Below are positions 1-8,268 of a DNA stretch of 64,000 nucleotides, piece by piece. The position numbers were made by a program, and so were the translations under genes. The first letter of the stretch is position 1; every line of letters begins with the position of its first letter. The notes beneath the pieces were generated by a model that was not told the origin of the DNA, made no database searches, and saw nothing but the letters and a program-made list of their open reading frames with translations. Source of the stretch: CAYLRU01 sp964386565 (lineage in GTDB: Bacteria; Desulfobacterota; Desulfobacteria; Desulfobacterales; UBA5616); assembly GCA_964386565.1 (NCBI GenBank), contig CAYLRU010000001.1, positions 62,001-126,000 of the forward strand, written 5' to 3'.

Positions 1-501
1 ACGGAAATCGAAGAGGGCAGCCCGGCATCCGAATCAGATATTCACGTCGGCGATATCATTGTGGCGCTGGGAAAGAATACTATCTCTTCAACAGAAGATT
101 ATTTTTTTTATATTAAAGGCTTTTTCAAGGGTCAATCCATACCGGTGCGGCTTCTGCGAAAAGGGAAAGACAAAACCGTCATGGTGGAGGCTTCTGCATT
201 CCCAATGGAAAAGGCGGATGAACTGGCGCTCAAATTGATGGGAATTCGGGTCGCGGATCAGGAAAACACCCGGATTGCCTCCCGTCATCGGGAAGGCGTT
301 GTGATCACGGAAATTCGACAGAATGCATTTCTGGCCCAAGTCGGTGCCCGTCCCGGTGACATCATTCGCCAGATAGACGATGTGACCATAAAAGATACAG
401 ATGACTTTCGAAAGGCCGTGGTAAAAAACAGAATGAAAAAAACCGTCGTTATTTTACTGCAACGGGAAAACCAACTGTATCATATCACCATCAAACTATA
501 A
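1..501 (+). CDS. HtrA/Deg-type serine protease, C-terminal PDZ part (5' truncated)
   Basis: The reading frame is open from base 1, so the gene starts outside the window; only the last 166 codons are present. The fragment carries the end of one PDZ domain (GSPA..., then VGDIIVALG) and a second complete PDZ-like domain (GVVITEIRQNAFLAQVGARPGD, split here by its usual GD turn, then IIRQIDDVTI). Tandem PDZ domains at the C terminus are typical of periplasmic DegP/DegQ proteases, which degrade or refold damaged envelope proteins. The catalytic His-Asp-Ser domain is not in view, so a protease-dead PDZ protein cannot be excluded. Its last 6 bases overlap the end of the convergent PII-like gene. Confidence 0.75.
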   Translation, partial: TEIEEGSPASESDIHVGDIIVALGKNTISSTEDYFFYIKGFFKGQSIPVRLLRKGKDKTVMVEASAFPMEKADELALKLMGIRVADQENTRIASRHREGVVITEIRQNAFLAQVGARPGDIIRQIDDVTIKDTDDFRKAVVKNRMKKTVVILLQRENQLYHITIKL

Positions 502-786
502 TACCTTTTCGGTGGCCCAGGTATAGACCCTCATACCCCCGCTTCCCAGTCTTTCATACAGGGACGCCAAGGCTTTTTTAATGTCCGGCTCTTCGGATGA
601 TTCCACCGCCATCATGATCGCACAATTGTACCCCGGCCACACCGCATCATTCATTTTGGGAACCGATTTTTCCCCTTTTCCCAACACCTGGCTCCACTTG
701 GTAAACCCGGTTATGCAGCAGGAAACAAGGGTTTCGTTTACATCCTCATCAAAACCTGCATCATAAATAATTAAATACATTTTCAT
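496..786 (-). CDS. Small PII-like protein associated with the RND efflux operon
   Basis: A 96-residue protein, last gene of the TetR-MFP-RND operon, starting about 34 bases after the RND gene. The pattern (N-terminal MKMYLIIYD strand, a central GFTKW...GKG, then WPGYN and a late GGMRVYTW) resembles the PII-like transporter-associated small proteins found beside RND pumps (PG0541 type). In the broader family such proteins are ferredoxin-fold trimers that sense ligands; a regulatory or sensory role on the pump is inference. There is no signal peptide or membrane segment, so it is cytoplasmic. The family call comes from remembered sequence pattern and gene order. Confidence 0.6.
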   Translation of the reverse strand: MKMYLIIYDAGFDEDVNETLVSCCITGFTKWSQVLGKGEKSVPKMNDAVWPGYNCAIMMAVESSEEPDIKKALASLYERLGSGGMRVYTWATEKVL

Positions 787-820
787 GTTCGTATTTCCGT
801 TTCATTTTTAAAACGATGCA

Positions 821-3800
821 TCACTGTTGTTCATCAGCGTTCATTTTTCCGGCGGGTTTTTCCGCGCTTTTGTATTCAACCCGCGAAAGCTTGACCACTT
901 TACGTCGTTCAAAAATATAATAAAGTGTCGGTATCAGCAGGAGGGTGATCAGGGTGGATACGGAAAGCCCTCCCAGCATGGTAACACCCAGGGCTTTCCA
1001 TCCCTCGGAACCGACCTTGTTACCGGCGGCAACCGGCAGCATGGCAAAAAACGTGGTAAAGGTCGTCATTAACACGGGCCTCAGCCGTGCCTTTCCCGCC
1101 TCACTGATGGCCTCGATAAGAGATAATCCCCGTCTTCGCAGCAAATGAATATAGTTGATCAATACGATGGCGTTGTTCACCACGACGCCCATGAGCATAA
1201 TAACGCCCATGAAAGAAAGAAGGTTTAATGTGGTACCCGTAATATAATACGCCAGAATAACCCCTGAAAAAGCAAAGGGAACGGAAAACATGACGATGAA
1301 CGGATCTCTTAAATCACCAAACAGCGACGCCATAATGATATAGACCAAAATGATTCCGAGAACCAGCATCAGGGTCAGGTCTCTGAACGCCTCTTGCTGA
1401 TCCTCGACCTCTCCTCCGAAATCCACGGTGATCCCGGGTGGTGTGCCGATCTTTTGCAGCTCCGCCTTAATATCTGCCGCCACCTCACCCAATGCCCGTT
1501 TATAAAGATCGCTCTCCACCTGGACGATACGCTGCCGGTTTTTTCTTTCGATTTCAATGGGTCCCATCCCCTGCCGGATTTTGGCAACATTTTTCAATTT
1601 GACCATCCGGCCCTGCATGGTCATCAGCGGTATGTTTTCCAGGTTTTCAAGCCTGTTTTTATCCTTCTCGGTAAACCGCGTGACAATATTAAAGGCCTCC
1701 CCGCTGTCCCGGAATTTAGTCACCTCAAAGCCGTATATATAGTTCCGCAGCGTTCCTGCAATGGTTATGGCGTTTAATCCCAGGTCGGAGGCTTTTTTCC
1801 GGTCGATCTCGATCCAGATTTCCGGTCTGGGATCTTTTTGCGAGATGGCCACATCTTCCGTTCCGGGAATTCTATCAATAATGTCGGCCACCTGCTGGGC
1901 AAACGCCATGTTCTTCTCCATATCATAGCCCTGAATTTCAATCCCGATCGGTTTCCGACCGGCCCTCATGGCACTTTCCGTGGAACTCCGTGTGGTGACT
2001 TTGATCTCAATGATTCCCGGTATGGTGGCAAACCAGTCTCTCAGCCCCTTGGCCACATCTTCTACCGACCGTTCTCTTTTGTCTTTGTCCACCAGTTTAA
2101 ACGACAAGGACCCGGCATTGGTTCCCTCTTCAAATCCCACGGCAGATGAAATCCCCTCCTTGGTTCTGCCGGCCCTTGCCGTAAAACTTCTTAATTCATC
2201 CTTTGATACCAATTCGTCCACATGGTCCATGATGTTTTCCAGAACCTTTACGGTTTCTTCAATTCTCGTTCCTTCTTCCATTCTATAGGATATGGAAATA
2301 TCCCCCGTGTCGCGGCTTGGAAAAAAAGACGTGGAAATAAAGGGAATAAAGGACAGGCTTGAAAAAAAGACGGTGAGAGACAGCAATACAACCGTTTTTC
2401 GATGATGGAGGGACCAGCTTAACAAATATTTGTATTTATCCTCAACAAACTGAAATCCTTTTTCCGAGGTTTCATATATTTTTTTAAATATGCCTTTCTG
2501 GTTTTTCCCGGTCTTTTGCTGCGGATCAAGCCATTTTGATGCCAGCATGGGGGTCAGCATAAGCGCGGTTAATAACGAAATCAACAACGTTACCACCACC
2601 ACGAATGCAAGGGGCTTGAAAATAATGCCGGCGATTCCACCAACAAACATAAGGGGTGCAAAAACAACGATGGTGGTCATGGTCGACGCGGTTATGGCCA
2701 GTCCCATCTCGCTGGCGCCGAATATCGACGAGGTCCTCACCCTTCTGCCGCCTTCAAGATATCTGACGATATTGTCCAGTACAACGATGCCGCTGTCCAG
2801 CACCATGCCGGAAGCAATGGCAATGGCCAAGAGCGTCACCATGTTGATGGTGTAGCCGGACAGATAAATAAAAATAAAGGATCCGATCAAAGAAAACGGT
2901 ATGTTAAAAATAACGATCAGGGCCGTCCGAGTCTTTCTTAAAAAGGTTATGGCCACGATGGCAACGAAAAATATGCTCCAAAACAGCGTGGATCTCAGGC
3001 TCTGTATGGATTTGATAATATCCTCGGATGCATCTGTTGAAATTTTTATTTTGACGTCCGACGGCAGTTTTTCCCGTATCTTGTCCAATCGTTTTTTGGC
3101 CTGCTCAATAACTTCGACGGTATTGCTTCCCGACTGTTTCATCACCATCATGACGATGCCGGGTTTTCCATCCCCGTACGCATACATCTCCATCGGTTCA
3201 AAACCGTCCTCTACGGTGGCCACGTCTTTTAAGTAAACCGGCTGGTTTTTAAAATTGCCGATGACGATATCCTTCATTTCATCTACGGTTTTATACCTCG
3301 CCGGCACCCTGACAAAATAATCTTTCTGGCCGTACTTAATGCTGCCGGCCGGAATATTCTGATTTTCAGAGGCCAGAACCTGATTGATCTGGTGCAGGGA
3401 TAAATGAAATTTTTCGATCTTCCCCATGTCGAAATAAACATTAATCTGGCGCCGTATGCCGCCGTGAATCACAACGCCTCCCACGCCGGGAACGCGTTTT
3501 AATTCATCGCCGATTTCATTATCCGCAAGATAATACAGGCGTGACCAGCTTTTGTCGCTGGTTATGTTTAAATACAACACCGGCATGTTGGAACTGCTGA
3601 GTTTAAAAATGATGGGGTCTTCGGCGTCATCCGGCAGTCTTCGCCGCACAAATCCCAGCATGTCGCGAATATCGTTGCTGGCCGCCTCCAGATCCGTGCC
3701 GTATTCGAATCGGCATGATACGATGCTGAGGTTATCCAAAGATCTCGAGTATAGCGTATGCAGATCGCTTAGCATGTTGGCCCAGGATTCGATCTCTTCG

Positions 3801-3991
3801 GTGACTTCGGTTTCAACATCCGAAGCGCTGGCACCCGGCCAGGTGGTTAAAATTGATATGAACGGCGGCTCAACTTCCGGATACAGATCCATGCTCAGGC
3901 GATCCAAAGAAAAGATTCCGATCAGTGCTATGGCCAAAAACAGCATCAACGTCGCTATCGGCTGTTTTACCGAGAATTCCGGCAAACTCAT
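821..3991 (-). CDS. RND-family efflux pump, inner-membrane transporter (AcrB/HAE type)
   Basis: A 1056-residue protein, normal length for a hydrophobe/amphiphile RND pump. It has the N-terminal first membrane helix (after MSLPEFSVKQPIA), a large periplasmic loop, a helix block around residues 335-480, a second periplasmic loop, and a final helix block around 870-1030, reflecting the two-fold repeat of the family. The proton-relay region in TM4 reads GMVLDSGIVVLDN, so the usual Asp-Asp pair is Asp-Ser; the TM10 lysine region reads VVVNNAIVL with Asn. Such replacements are known in some RND subclades. It should use proton motive force to expel drugs or lipophilic compounds with the adjacent fusion protein; no TolC-type channel is encoded here. 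Confidence 0.93.
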   Translation of the reverse strand: MSLPEFSVKQPIATLMLFLAIALIGIFSLDRLSMDLYPEVEPPFISILTTWPGASASDVETEVTEEIESWANMLSDLHTLYSRSLDNLSIVSCRFEYGTDLEAASNDIRDMLGFVRRRLPDDAEDPIIFKLSSSNMPVLYLNITSDKSWSRLYYLADNEIGDELKRVPGVGGVVIHGGIRRQINVYFDMGKIEKFHLSLHQINQVLASENQNIPAGSIKYGQKDYFVRVPARYKTVDEMKDIVIGNFKNQPVYLKDVATVEDGFEPMEMYAYGDGKPGIVMMVMKQSGSNTVEVIEQAKKRLDKIREKLPSDVKIKISTDASEDIIKSIQSLRSTLFWSIFFVAIVAITFLRKTRTALIVIFNIPFSLIGSFIFIYLSGYTINMVTLLAIAIASGMVLDSGIVVLDNIVRYLEGGRRVRTSSIFGASEMGLAITASTMTTIVVFAPLMFVGGIAGIIFKPLAFVVVVTLLISLLTALMLTPMLASKWLDPQQKTGKNQKGIFKKIYETSEKGFQFVEDKYKYLLSWSLHHRKTVVLLSLTVFFSSLSFIPFISTSFFPSRDTGDISISYRMEEGTRIEETVKVLENIMDHVDELVSKDELRSFTARAGRTKEGISSAVGFEEGTNAGSLSFKLVDKDKRERSVEDVAKGLRDWFATIPGIIEIKVTTRSSTESAMRAGRKPIGIEIQGYDMEKNMAFAQQVADIIDRIPGTEDVAISQKDPRPEIWIEIDRKKASDLGLNAITIAGTLRNYIYGFEVTKFRDSGEAFNIVTRFTEKDKNRLENLENIPLMTMQGRMVKLKNVAKIRQGMGPIEIERKNRQRIVQVESDLYKRALGEVAADIKAELQKIGTPPGITVDFGGEVEDQQEAFRDLTLMLVLGIILVYIIMASLFGDLRDPFIVMFSVPFAFSGVILAYYITGTTLNLLSFMGVIMLMGVVVNNAIVLINYIHLLRRRGLSLIEAISEAGKARLRPVLMTTFTTFFAMLPVAAGNKVGSEGWKALGVTMLGGLSVSTLITLLLIPTLYYIFERRKVVKLSRVEYKSAEKPAGKMNADEQQ

Positions 3992-4033
3992 TTCCCTACC
4001 TCCCTGTTTAAATCCACTTGCGGACCACTTGAA

Positions 4034-5188
4034 TTACTCTATAGAGACCGGGGTCCCTTCTTTGACTCGATTTTGCCCGGTTACCACGATCTTTTCCCCC
4101 GGACCAATTCCTGAAACGACTTCTACTATTCCCCCTTGTTCAACACCTATTTTCAGGTTTTTTTGAATAGCCCTGCCGCCTTCAACCACATATACATAAT
4201 AAGATCCGGTTCCAGGAATTTTTAATAACCCGTCCCGGCTGATCACCGTGGCCCGCCTTTTTCCGAGATAGAGTTTTAGTCTGGCAAACATGCCGGCCCG
4301 AAGATGATGCTCTGAATTGTTAATATGAATCTCTATCTCCCCTGTCCGTGTGGCGGGATTTATCGTCGGACTGATAATGCTGACCGATCCCTGAATGATT
4401 TCGTCCGGAAATGCATCAACGGAAATCTCCACGGGCATCCCCTTTTTTATATTGACGAAATCCTTTTCCGTTACCGATGTAACAATTTTTAATACATCTT
4501 CATTGGAGATTCTGACGACCGGAACCCCGGGTGCCGACATGGTTCCCTTGTCCACGTATCTTTTGGATATGTGTCCGCTGATGGGTGCTACGAGAGTGTG
4601 ATCATTATAAGCAATGTTTAACTCTTTCAGGTTTGCCTCAGCCTGTCTTATTTGTGCCTGGGCCAGCTTTTTGGTTTCAATGGCCGTCTTTACCTGGGCC
4701 GCTATATGATCCAGCTTTTGTTCGGATACGGCTTTTTCCCGGTAAAGATTTTCCAGACGCTTTTTGTCCTTGACCAACACCTCAAAGTTTGTTTCCGCCT
4801 GCTTGAGGTTCGCCCGTGCCAGTTCAAGGGCTGCTTTGACCTGCTCCATTTTTGCAAGTATCGAGTCTGTCTCAAGTTCGGCGATTTTTTCCCCGGCATG
4901 GATGCGATCACCGGTTTCAACGTATATCTCCTTAATAATTTTCCCTGGAATTTTATAAAACACATCCACTTCCAACTGGGATTCGATGTTGCCGGTTAGT
5001 TCCAGTATCTGGTCTATTTCCGAGATTCGTGATTCGTCGATCTTTACCGGTATGACTTCAGGGGCCACGTCGATTTGTTCAACATCGCGAGTGGCCCTGA
5101 ACAGATTTAGTCCTAAAATAATTACCAACAAAACAATAATGATAGCCGTTATCATCAATCCCTTTTTGCCGAACGCCTTTTCTTCCAT
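4034..5188 (-). CDS. RND efflux periplasmic adaptor (membrane fusion protein, AcrA/HlyD type)
   Basis: 384 residues. An N-terminal membrane anchor (about residues 9-30) follows a short cytoplasmic tail; there is no clear lipobox. The rest has the adaptor layout: a lipoyl half (GDRIHAGEKIAELE), a long alpha-helical hairpin rich in Ala, Glu and Lys (about 110-195), the second lipoyl half (LVAPISGHISKRYVDKG) and a beta-barrel domain with HLRAGMFARLKL. It links the pump to an outer-membrane channel encoded elsewhere. It sits between the TetR regulator (92 bases upstream) and the pump gene (42 bases downstream), all leftward, so one transcript is likely. Confidence 0.92.
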   Translation of the reverse strand: MEEKAFGKKGLMITAIIIVLLVIILGLNLFRATRDVEQIDVAPEVIPVKIDESRISEIDQILELTGNIESQLEVDVFYKIPGKIIKEIYVETGDRIHAGEKIAELETDSILAKMEQVKAALELARANLKQAETNFEVLVKDKKRLENLYREKAVSEQKLDHIAAQVKTAIETKKLAQAQIRQAEANLKELNIAYNDHTLVAPISGHISKRYVDKGTMSAPGVPVVRISNEDVLKIVTSVTEKDFVNIKKGMPVEISVDAFPDEIIQGSVSIISPTINPATRTGEIEIHINNSEHHLRAGMFARLKLYLGKRRATVISRDGLLKIPGTGSYYVYVVEGGRAIQKNLKIGVEQGGIVEVVSGIGPGEKIVVTGQNRVKEGTPVSIE

Positions 5189-5280
5189 ACTGGTTCCTTT
5201 CAGTTATGAATAACGATTACCAGATCCGATGTTTTTTTCTTCTCTTTAAACCTGTTTTTAAGATTTATCCAGCTTTAATA

Positions 5281-5913
5281 TTACACGATGTCTTGCGTAT
5301 CTTCCAGACAGATGGACTGAAGAAATATTTTCAACACGATTTCCGAATCGAACATCCCGAAATCCTTGTTTTCTATGAGTTCAAATAAGATGCCGTTTGA
5401 TAGACCATTTAAGGAAATCGCTAAAAAATGAGGGTCCATATCTTTAAATATTTTCCCTTGAATGCCGTTTTTAAACAGCGTGCTGATCTCATATAACAGC
5501 TCTTTGTGAACCTCTTCTTTTATCTGGTCCAGTTCTGTCTTATCAATAAACCCCACGCCGAAAGTTTCCGTAACAAAGAGACGGACAAAATCCATGTTGT
5601 CTTTAAACCACTGGAGCTTCTTTTCAAGAAATGTTTTCAGTCTTTTAATCTCGGTTCCGGGGGTATTTAACGCTTTGATTAAATTGACATGAAGTTCAAC
5701 CACTTTTTCTTTTAAGACCTCACTGTAAAGCGCCTCCTTTGTTGAAAAAAATTTATACAATGTGCCCACTGCAAATTCCGACTTTGCGGCTATTTCCTGC
5801 ATTGACACATTGCTGAAACCTTTTTCGGAAAACAGCGACAGCGCCGTCCCCATAATTTCTTCCTTGTGACGTAAAAACTCCCTCTGTTTTCTCGTAAGAT
5901 TTTTGTCAAGCAT
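5281..5913 (-). CDS. TetR/AcrR-family transcriptional regulator of the efflux operon
   Basis: A 210-residue repressor-type protein. The N-terminal helix-turn-helix is visible in GFSNVSMQEIAAKSEFAVGT followed by LYKFFSTKEAL, the TetR signature. The ATG at 5913 is preferred because GGAG lies at normal spacing upstream; an in-frame TTG at 5925 would sit on that ribosome site. The C-terminal domain, which would bind the inducer, is not recognisable as to ligand. As first gene of the operon it probably represses itself and the pump until an effluxed compound binds. A dyad at 5932-5947 is a candidate operator. Confidence 0.9.
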   Translation of the reverse strand: MLDKNLTRKQREFLRHKEEIMGTALSLFSEKGFSNVSMQEIAAKSEFAVGTLYKFFSTKEALYSEVLKEKVVELHVNLIKALNTPGTEIKRLKTFLEKKLQWFKDNMDFVRLFVTETFGVGFIDKTELDQIKEEVHKELLYEISTLFKNGIQGKIFKDMDPHFLAISLNGLSNGILFELIENKDFGMFDSEIVLKIFLQSICLEDTQDIV

Positions 5914-5931
5914 TTCTTTCTCCAAGAAAAA

Positions 5932-5947
5932 ATGAACGATGATTCAT
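5932..5947. promoter_or_regulatory. Candidate TetR operator (inverted repeat)
   Basis: The half sites ATGAA and TTCAT are perfect inverted repeats around a 6-base centre, 19-34 bases upstream of the TetR start. Position and symmetry suit autoregulation, but the arms are short and no second copy was seen. Confidence 0.35.
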
Positions 5948-6104
5948 GATTCGAATTTTGAATACACTATGCGGATTTCATGGAAATGTCAACTTTTATT
6001 AGGCATTGTTTGGTCTCAACGTCATTTGATACCCCCTTGCCCTTAAACCATCCGGGTGCTATACTCCGTTAAATCAACTATTTTATAAAATTCAGGATTT
6101 CCAG

Positions 6105-7487
6105 ATGAAACGAATTAAAATCTTCCGGTTGTTGAATTCGAATCAGCCCGTGGACGGCGTCGTTGTCAAAGGATGGGTCCGAACCCGGCGGAATGCAAAA
6201 AACTTTTCTTTTTTGGAAATAAATGACGGGTCTTGTCTGAAAAATCTCCAGGTCATCGCGGATCATCATCTCGCGAATTATCCGGATATAAAAAAACTGT
6301 CAACCGGTTCGGCTTTGTCTGTGACAGGAAACTTGGTTCTGTCAAAAGGATCCGGACAAAAATGGGATCTTTTGGCCCAAAGGATCGATATCATCAGCTC
6401 TGCTCCGGATGATTACCCCTTGCAGAAAAAACGGCATAGCGATGAGTTTCTGAGAACAATTGCCCATTTGAGACCCCGGACCAACAAATACGGGGCCGTC
6501 TTCAGAATACGATCGTCCCTTGCCCTTGCTGTACACACGTTCTTTACAAGCCGTGGATTTGTTTATGTTCATACCCCGATTATCACGGGATCCGATTGCG
6601 AAGGCGCCGGAGAACTGTTCCGGGTAACAACCCTTGATTTTCGTCATCCACCGCTGGAGAACGGCAACATCGATTATTCACAGGATTTTTTCGGAAAAGA
6701 GGCCGGCTTAACCGTTTCCGGCCAGCTTTCAGCGGAGATGCTGGCCTTGGCCCTGGGAGACGTTTATACGTTCGGCCCTACTTTCCGGGCGGAAAATTCA
6801 AACACCAGTCGTCATATGGCTGAATTCTGGATGGTCGAACCTGAAATGGCGTTCTGTGATCTTGGTGAAAACATGGATCTCGGTGAAGAATTGATCAAAT
6901 ATTTAACCGAAAACATTCTTCGTTCGTGTCCGGATGATATAGCGCTGTTTGCAAAATTTGTTGATAAAGACCTGCCGGCTACGCTGGACAACCTCTTAAA
7001 TTCTGAATTTGTCAGACTCCCTTATTCGGAAGCTGTTGATATCCTGAATTCTTCAAAGGTTGATTTCGCATTTGAGCCGTTTTTCGGAAAAGACCTTCAA
7101 TCCGAACATGAAAGATATCTGGCAGAAACCCATTTCAAAAAACCGGTTATCGTGTATGACTTTCCAAAAACCATAAAGCCGTTTTATATGAGATTAAACG
7201 ACGATCAAAAAACGGTCGCTGCCATGGACATCCTGGTTCCGAAAATAGGTGAAATCATTGGGGGCAGCCAGCGTGAGGAGCGGTTGGACGTGTTGGAAGC
7301 CCGGATGGCGGAAATGAACTTAAACAAATCGGATTACTGGTGGTATCTGGATTCCAGAAGATATGGGTCTGTTCCGCACAGCGGTTTCGGGCTCGGTTTT
7401 GAACGAATGATGATGCTGGTAACCGGAACCCGGAACATAAGAGATGTCATTCCTTTTCCCAGAACACCGAATGCGATTGAATTTTAA
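6105..7487 (+). CDS. asnS: Asparaginyl-tRNA synthetase
   Basis: 460 residues, the usual size for a bacterial class IIb enzyme that charges tRNA-Asn with asparagine using ATP in the cytoplasm. The N-terminal OB-fold anticodon-binding domain covers about residues 15-105 (VVVKGWVRTRRNAKNFSFLE). The class II core shows motif 2 (TFGPTFRAENSNTSRHMAEF) and motif 3 (GFGLGFERMMM) near the C terminus. EPEMAF and SGQLSAEML also fit AsnRS rather than AspRS. The gene diverges from the TetR operon with a 191-base spacer. A CAGGA sequence lies at usable distance before the ATG. Confidence 0.96.
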   Translation: MKRIKIFRLLNSNQPVDGVVVKGWVRTRRNAKNFSFLEINDGSCLKNLQVIADHHLANYPDIKKLSTGSALSVTGNLVLSKGSGQKWDLLAQRIDIISSAPDDYPLQKKRHSDEFLRTIAHLRPRTNKYGAVFRIRSSLALAVHTFFTSRGFVYVHTPIITGSDCEGAGELFRVTTLDFRHPPLENGNIDYSQDFFGKEAGLTVSGQLSAEMLALALGDVYTFGPTFRAENSNTSRHMAEFWMVEPEMAFCDLGENMDLGEELIKYLTENILRSCPDDIALFAKFVDKDLPATLDNLLNSEFVRLPYSEAVDILNSSKVDFAFEPFFGKDLQSEHERYLAETHFKKPVIVYDFPKTIKPFYMRLNDDQKTVAAMDILVPKIGEIIGGSQREERLDVLEARMAEMNLNKSDYWWYLDSRRYGSVPHSGFGLGFERMMMLVTGTRNIRDVIPFPRTPNAIEF

Positions 7488-7512
7488 CCATTGTCCAGCC
7501 ATAAATGGCCTG

Positions 7513-7530
7513 CGGACCCGATCAGGTCCG
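7513..7530. terminator. Hairpin between convergent asnS and thyA (possible terminator)
   Basis: CGGACC and GGTCCG pair perfectly around a 6-base loop just after asnS. A second small hairpin (CGGG-TTT-CCCG at 7569-7579) next to T-rich sequence follows before the thyA end. Together they may stop transcription from both sides; neither has a strong U-tract. Confidence 0.35.
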
Positions 7531-7597
7531 AACAGGATGTTTCCGGATGGGCGCCAAACAGAAAATAACGGGTTTCCCGGTTTTATTTTCAGTAAAA

Positions 7598-8257
7598 TCA
7601 GGTTGCTTTCATGGTTCTTAATTTCGCCAACTCCCAGATGTAATCATACAGGTGGAGTCCCTTGCTGGCGGCAATAATTTCTCCGTCCCTGACACCGATT
7701 TCTTCTGCCATGTATTCCTTCAGCATTTGGATGGCGCCCAGGTTGGCCGGAAATCCGTTCCACAAATCCCACGATCTGAAATAGATCATGAAATGCAGTT
7801 TCCCATACCGGATTCTTGTATCAATGCCTCTTAAACAAGGAGGATCTTTTAAAAAAAGGGCCTCGGGATTTCCAACAGTCATATAGGCCTGGTTGGTGCC
7901 GTGACCATCATTTTTATACATGCGGATGACTTCCGCAATCTGGGGTTCCAGGTATTGACCGTAGGTGTAATCTTCGTTGGGCTGCTTTTCCGCCGTCATC
8001 AAATAGGGCAGGTATTCTTCTATATAACCGTCCGCCACGGGGTTTGGTATTCCGAGGGCCGGAGGGATGTCCGGAATCAGGGGACGAACCCCCGGATGTT
8101 TGATATGGACGGTGATATAATCGAATTCGAGTCTTTCCTGTCCTTCGTAACTTCCCCTGTCAATGACATATTTATGTCCATGATCTATGATTTGGTATAC
8201 ACACTGAAACCACGCATCCGGAATGTCTCTGGCCTCTATTGATATGATATTTAACAT
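7598..8257 (-). CDS. thyA: Archaeal-type thymidylate synthase (ThyA family)
   Basis: 219 residues, shorter than the ~264 of E. coli ThyA and near the size of the methanogen type. Core motifs align with the fold: DPPCLRGID places the catalytic cysteine at residue 141 (E. coli PCH...), and GKLHFMIYFRSWDLWNGFPA corresponds to the phosphate- and dUMP-binding RS-D and GxPxN segments. The expected reaction is methylation of dUMP to dTMP with methylene-tetrahydrofolate (or another C1 carrier, as suggested for archaeal forms). A pyrimidine hydroxymethylase of the same fold is an alternative. It starts 11 bases after gyrB and is probably co-transcribed with dnaN and gyrB. Confidence 0.72.
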   Translation of the reverse strand: MLNIISIEARDIPDAWFQCVYQIIDHGHKYVIDRGSYEGQERLEFDYITVHIKHPGVRPLIPDIPPALGIPNPVADGYIEEYLPYLMTAEKQPNEDYTYGQYLEPQIAEVIRMYKNDGHGTNQAYMTVGNPEALFLKDPPCLRGIDTRIRYGKLHFMIYFRSWDLWNGFPANLGAIQMLKEYMAEEIGVRDGEIIAASKGLHLYDYIWELAKLRTMKAT

Positions 8258-8268
8258 GATCTCTGTTT

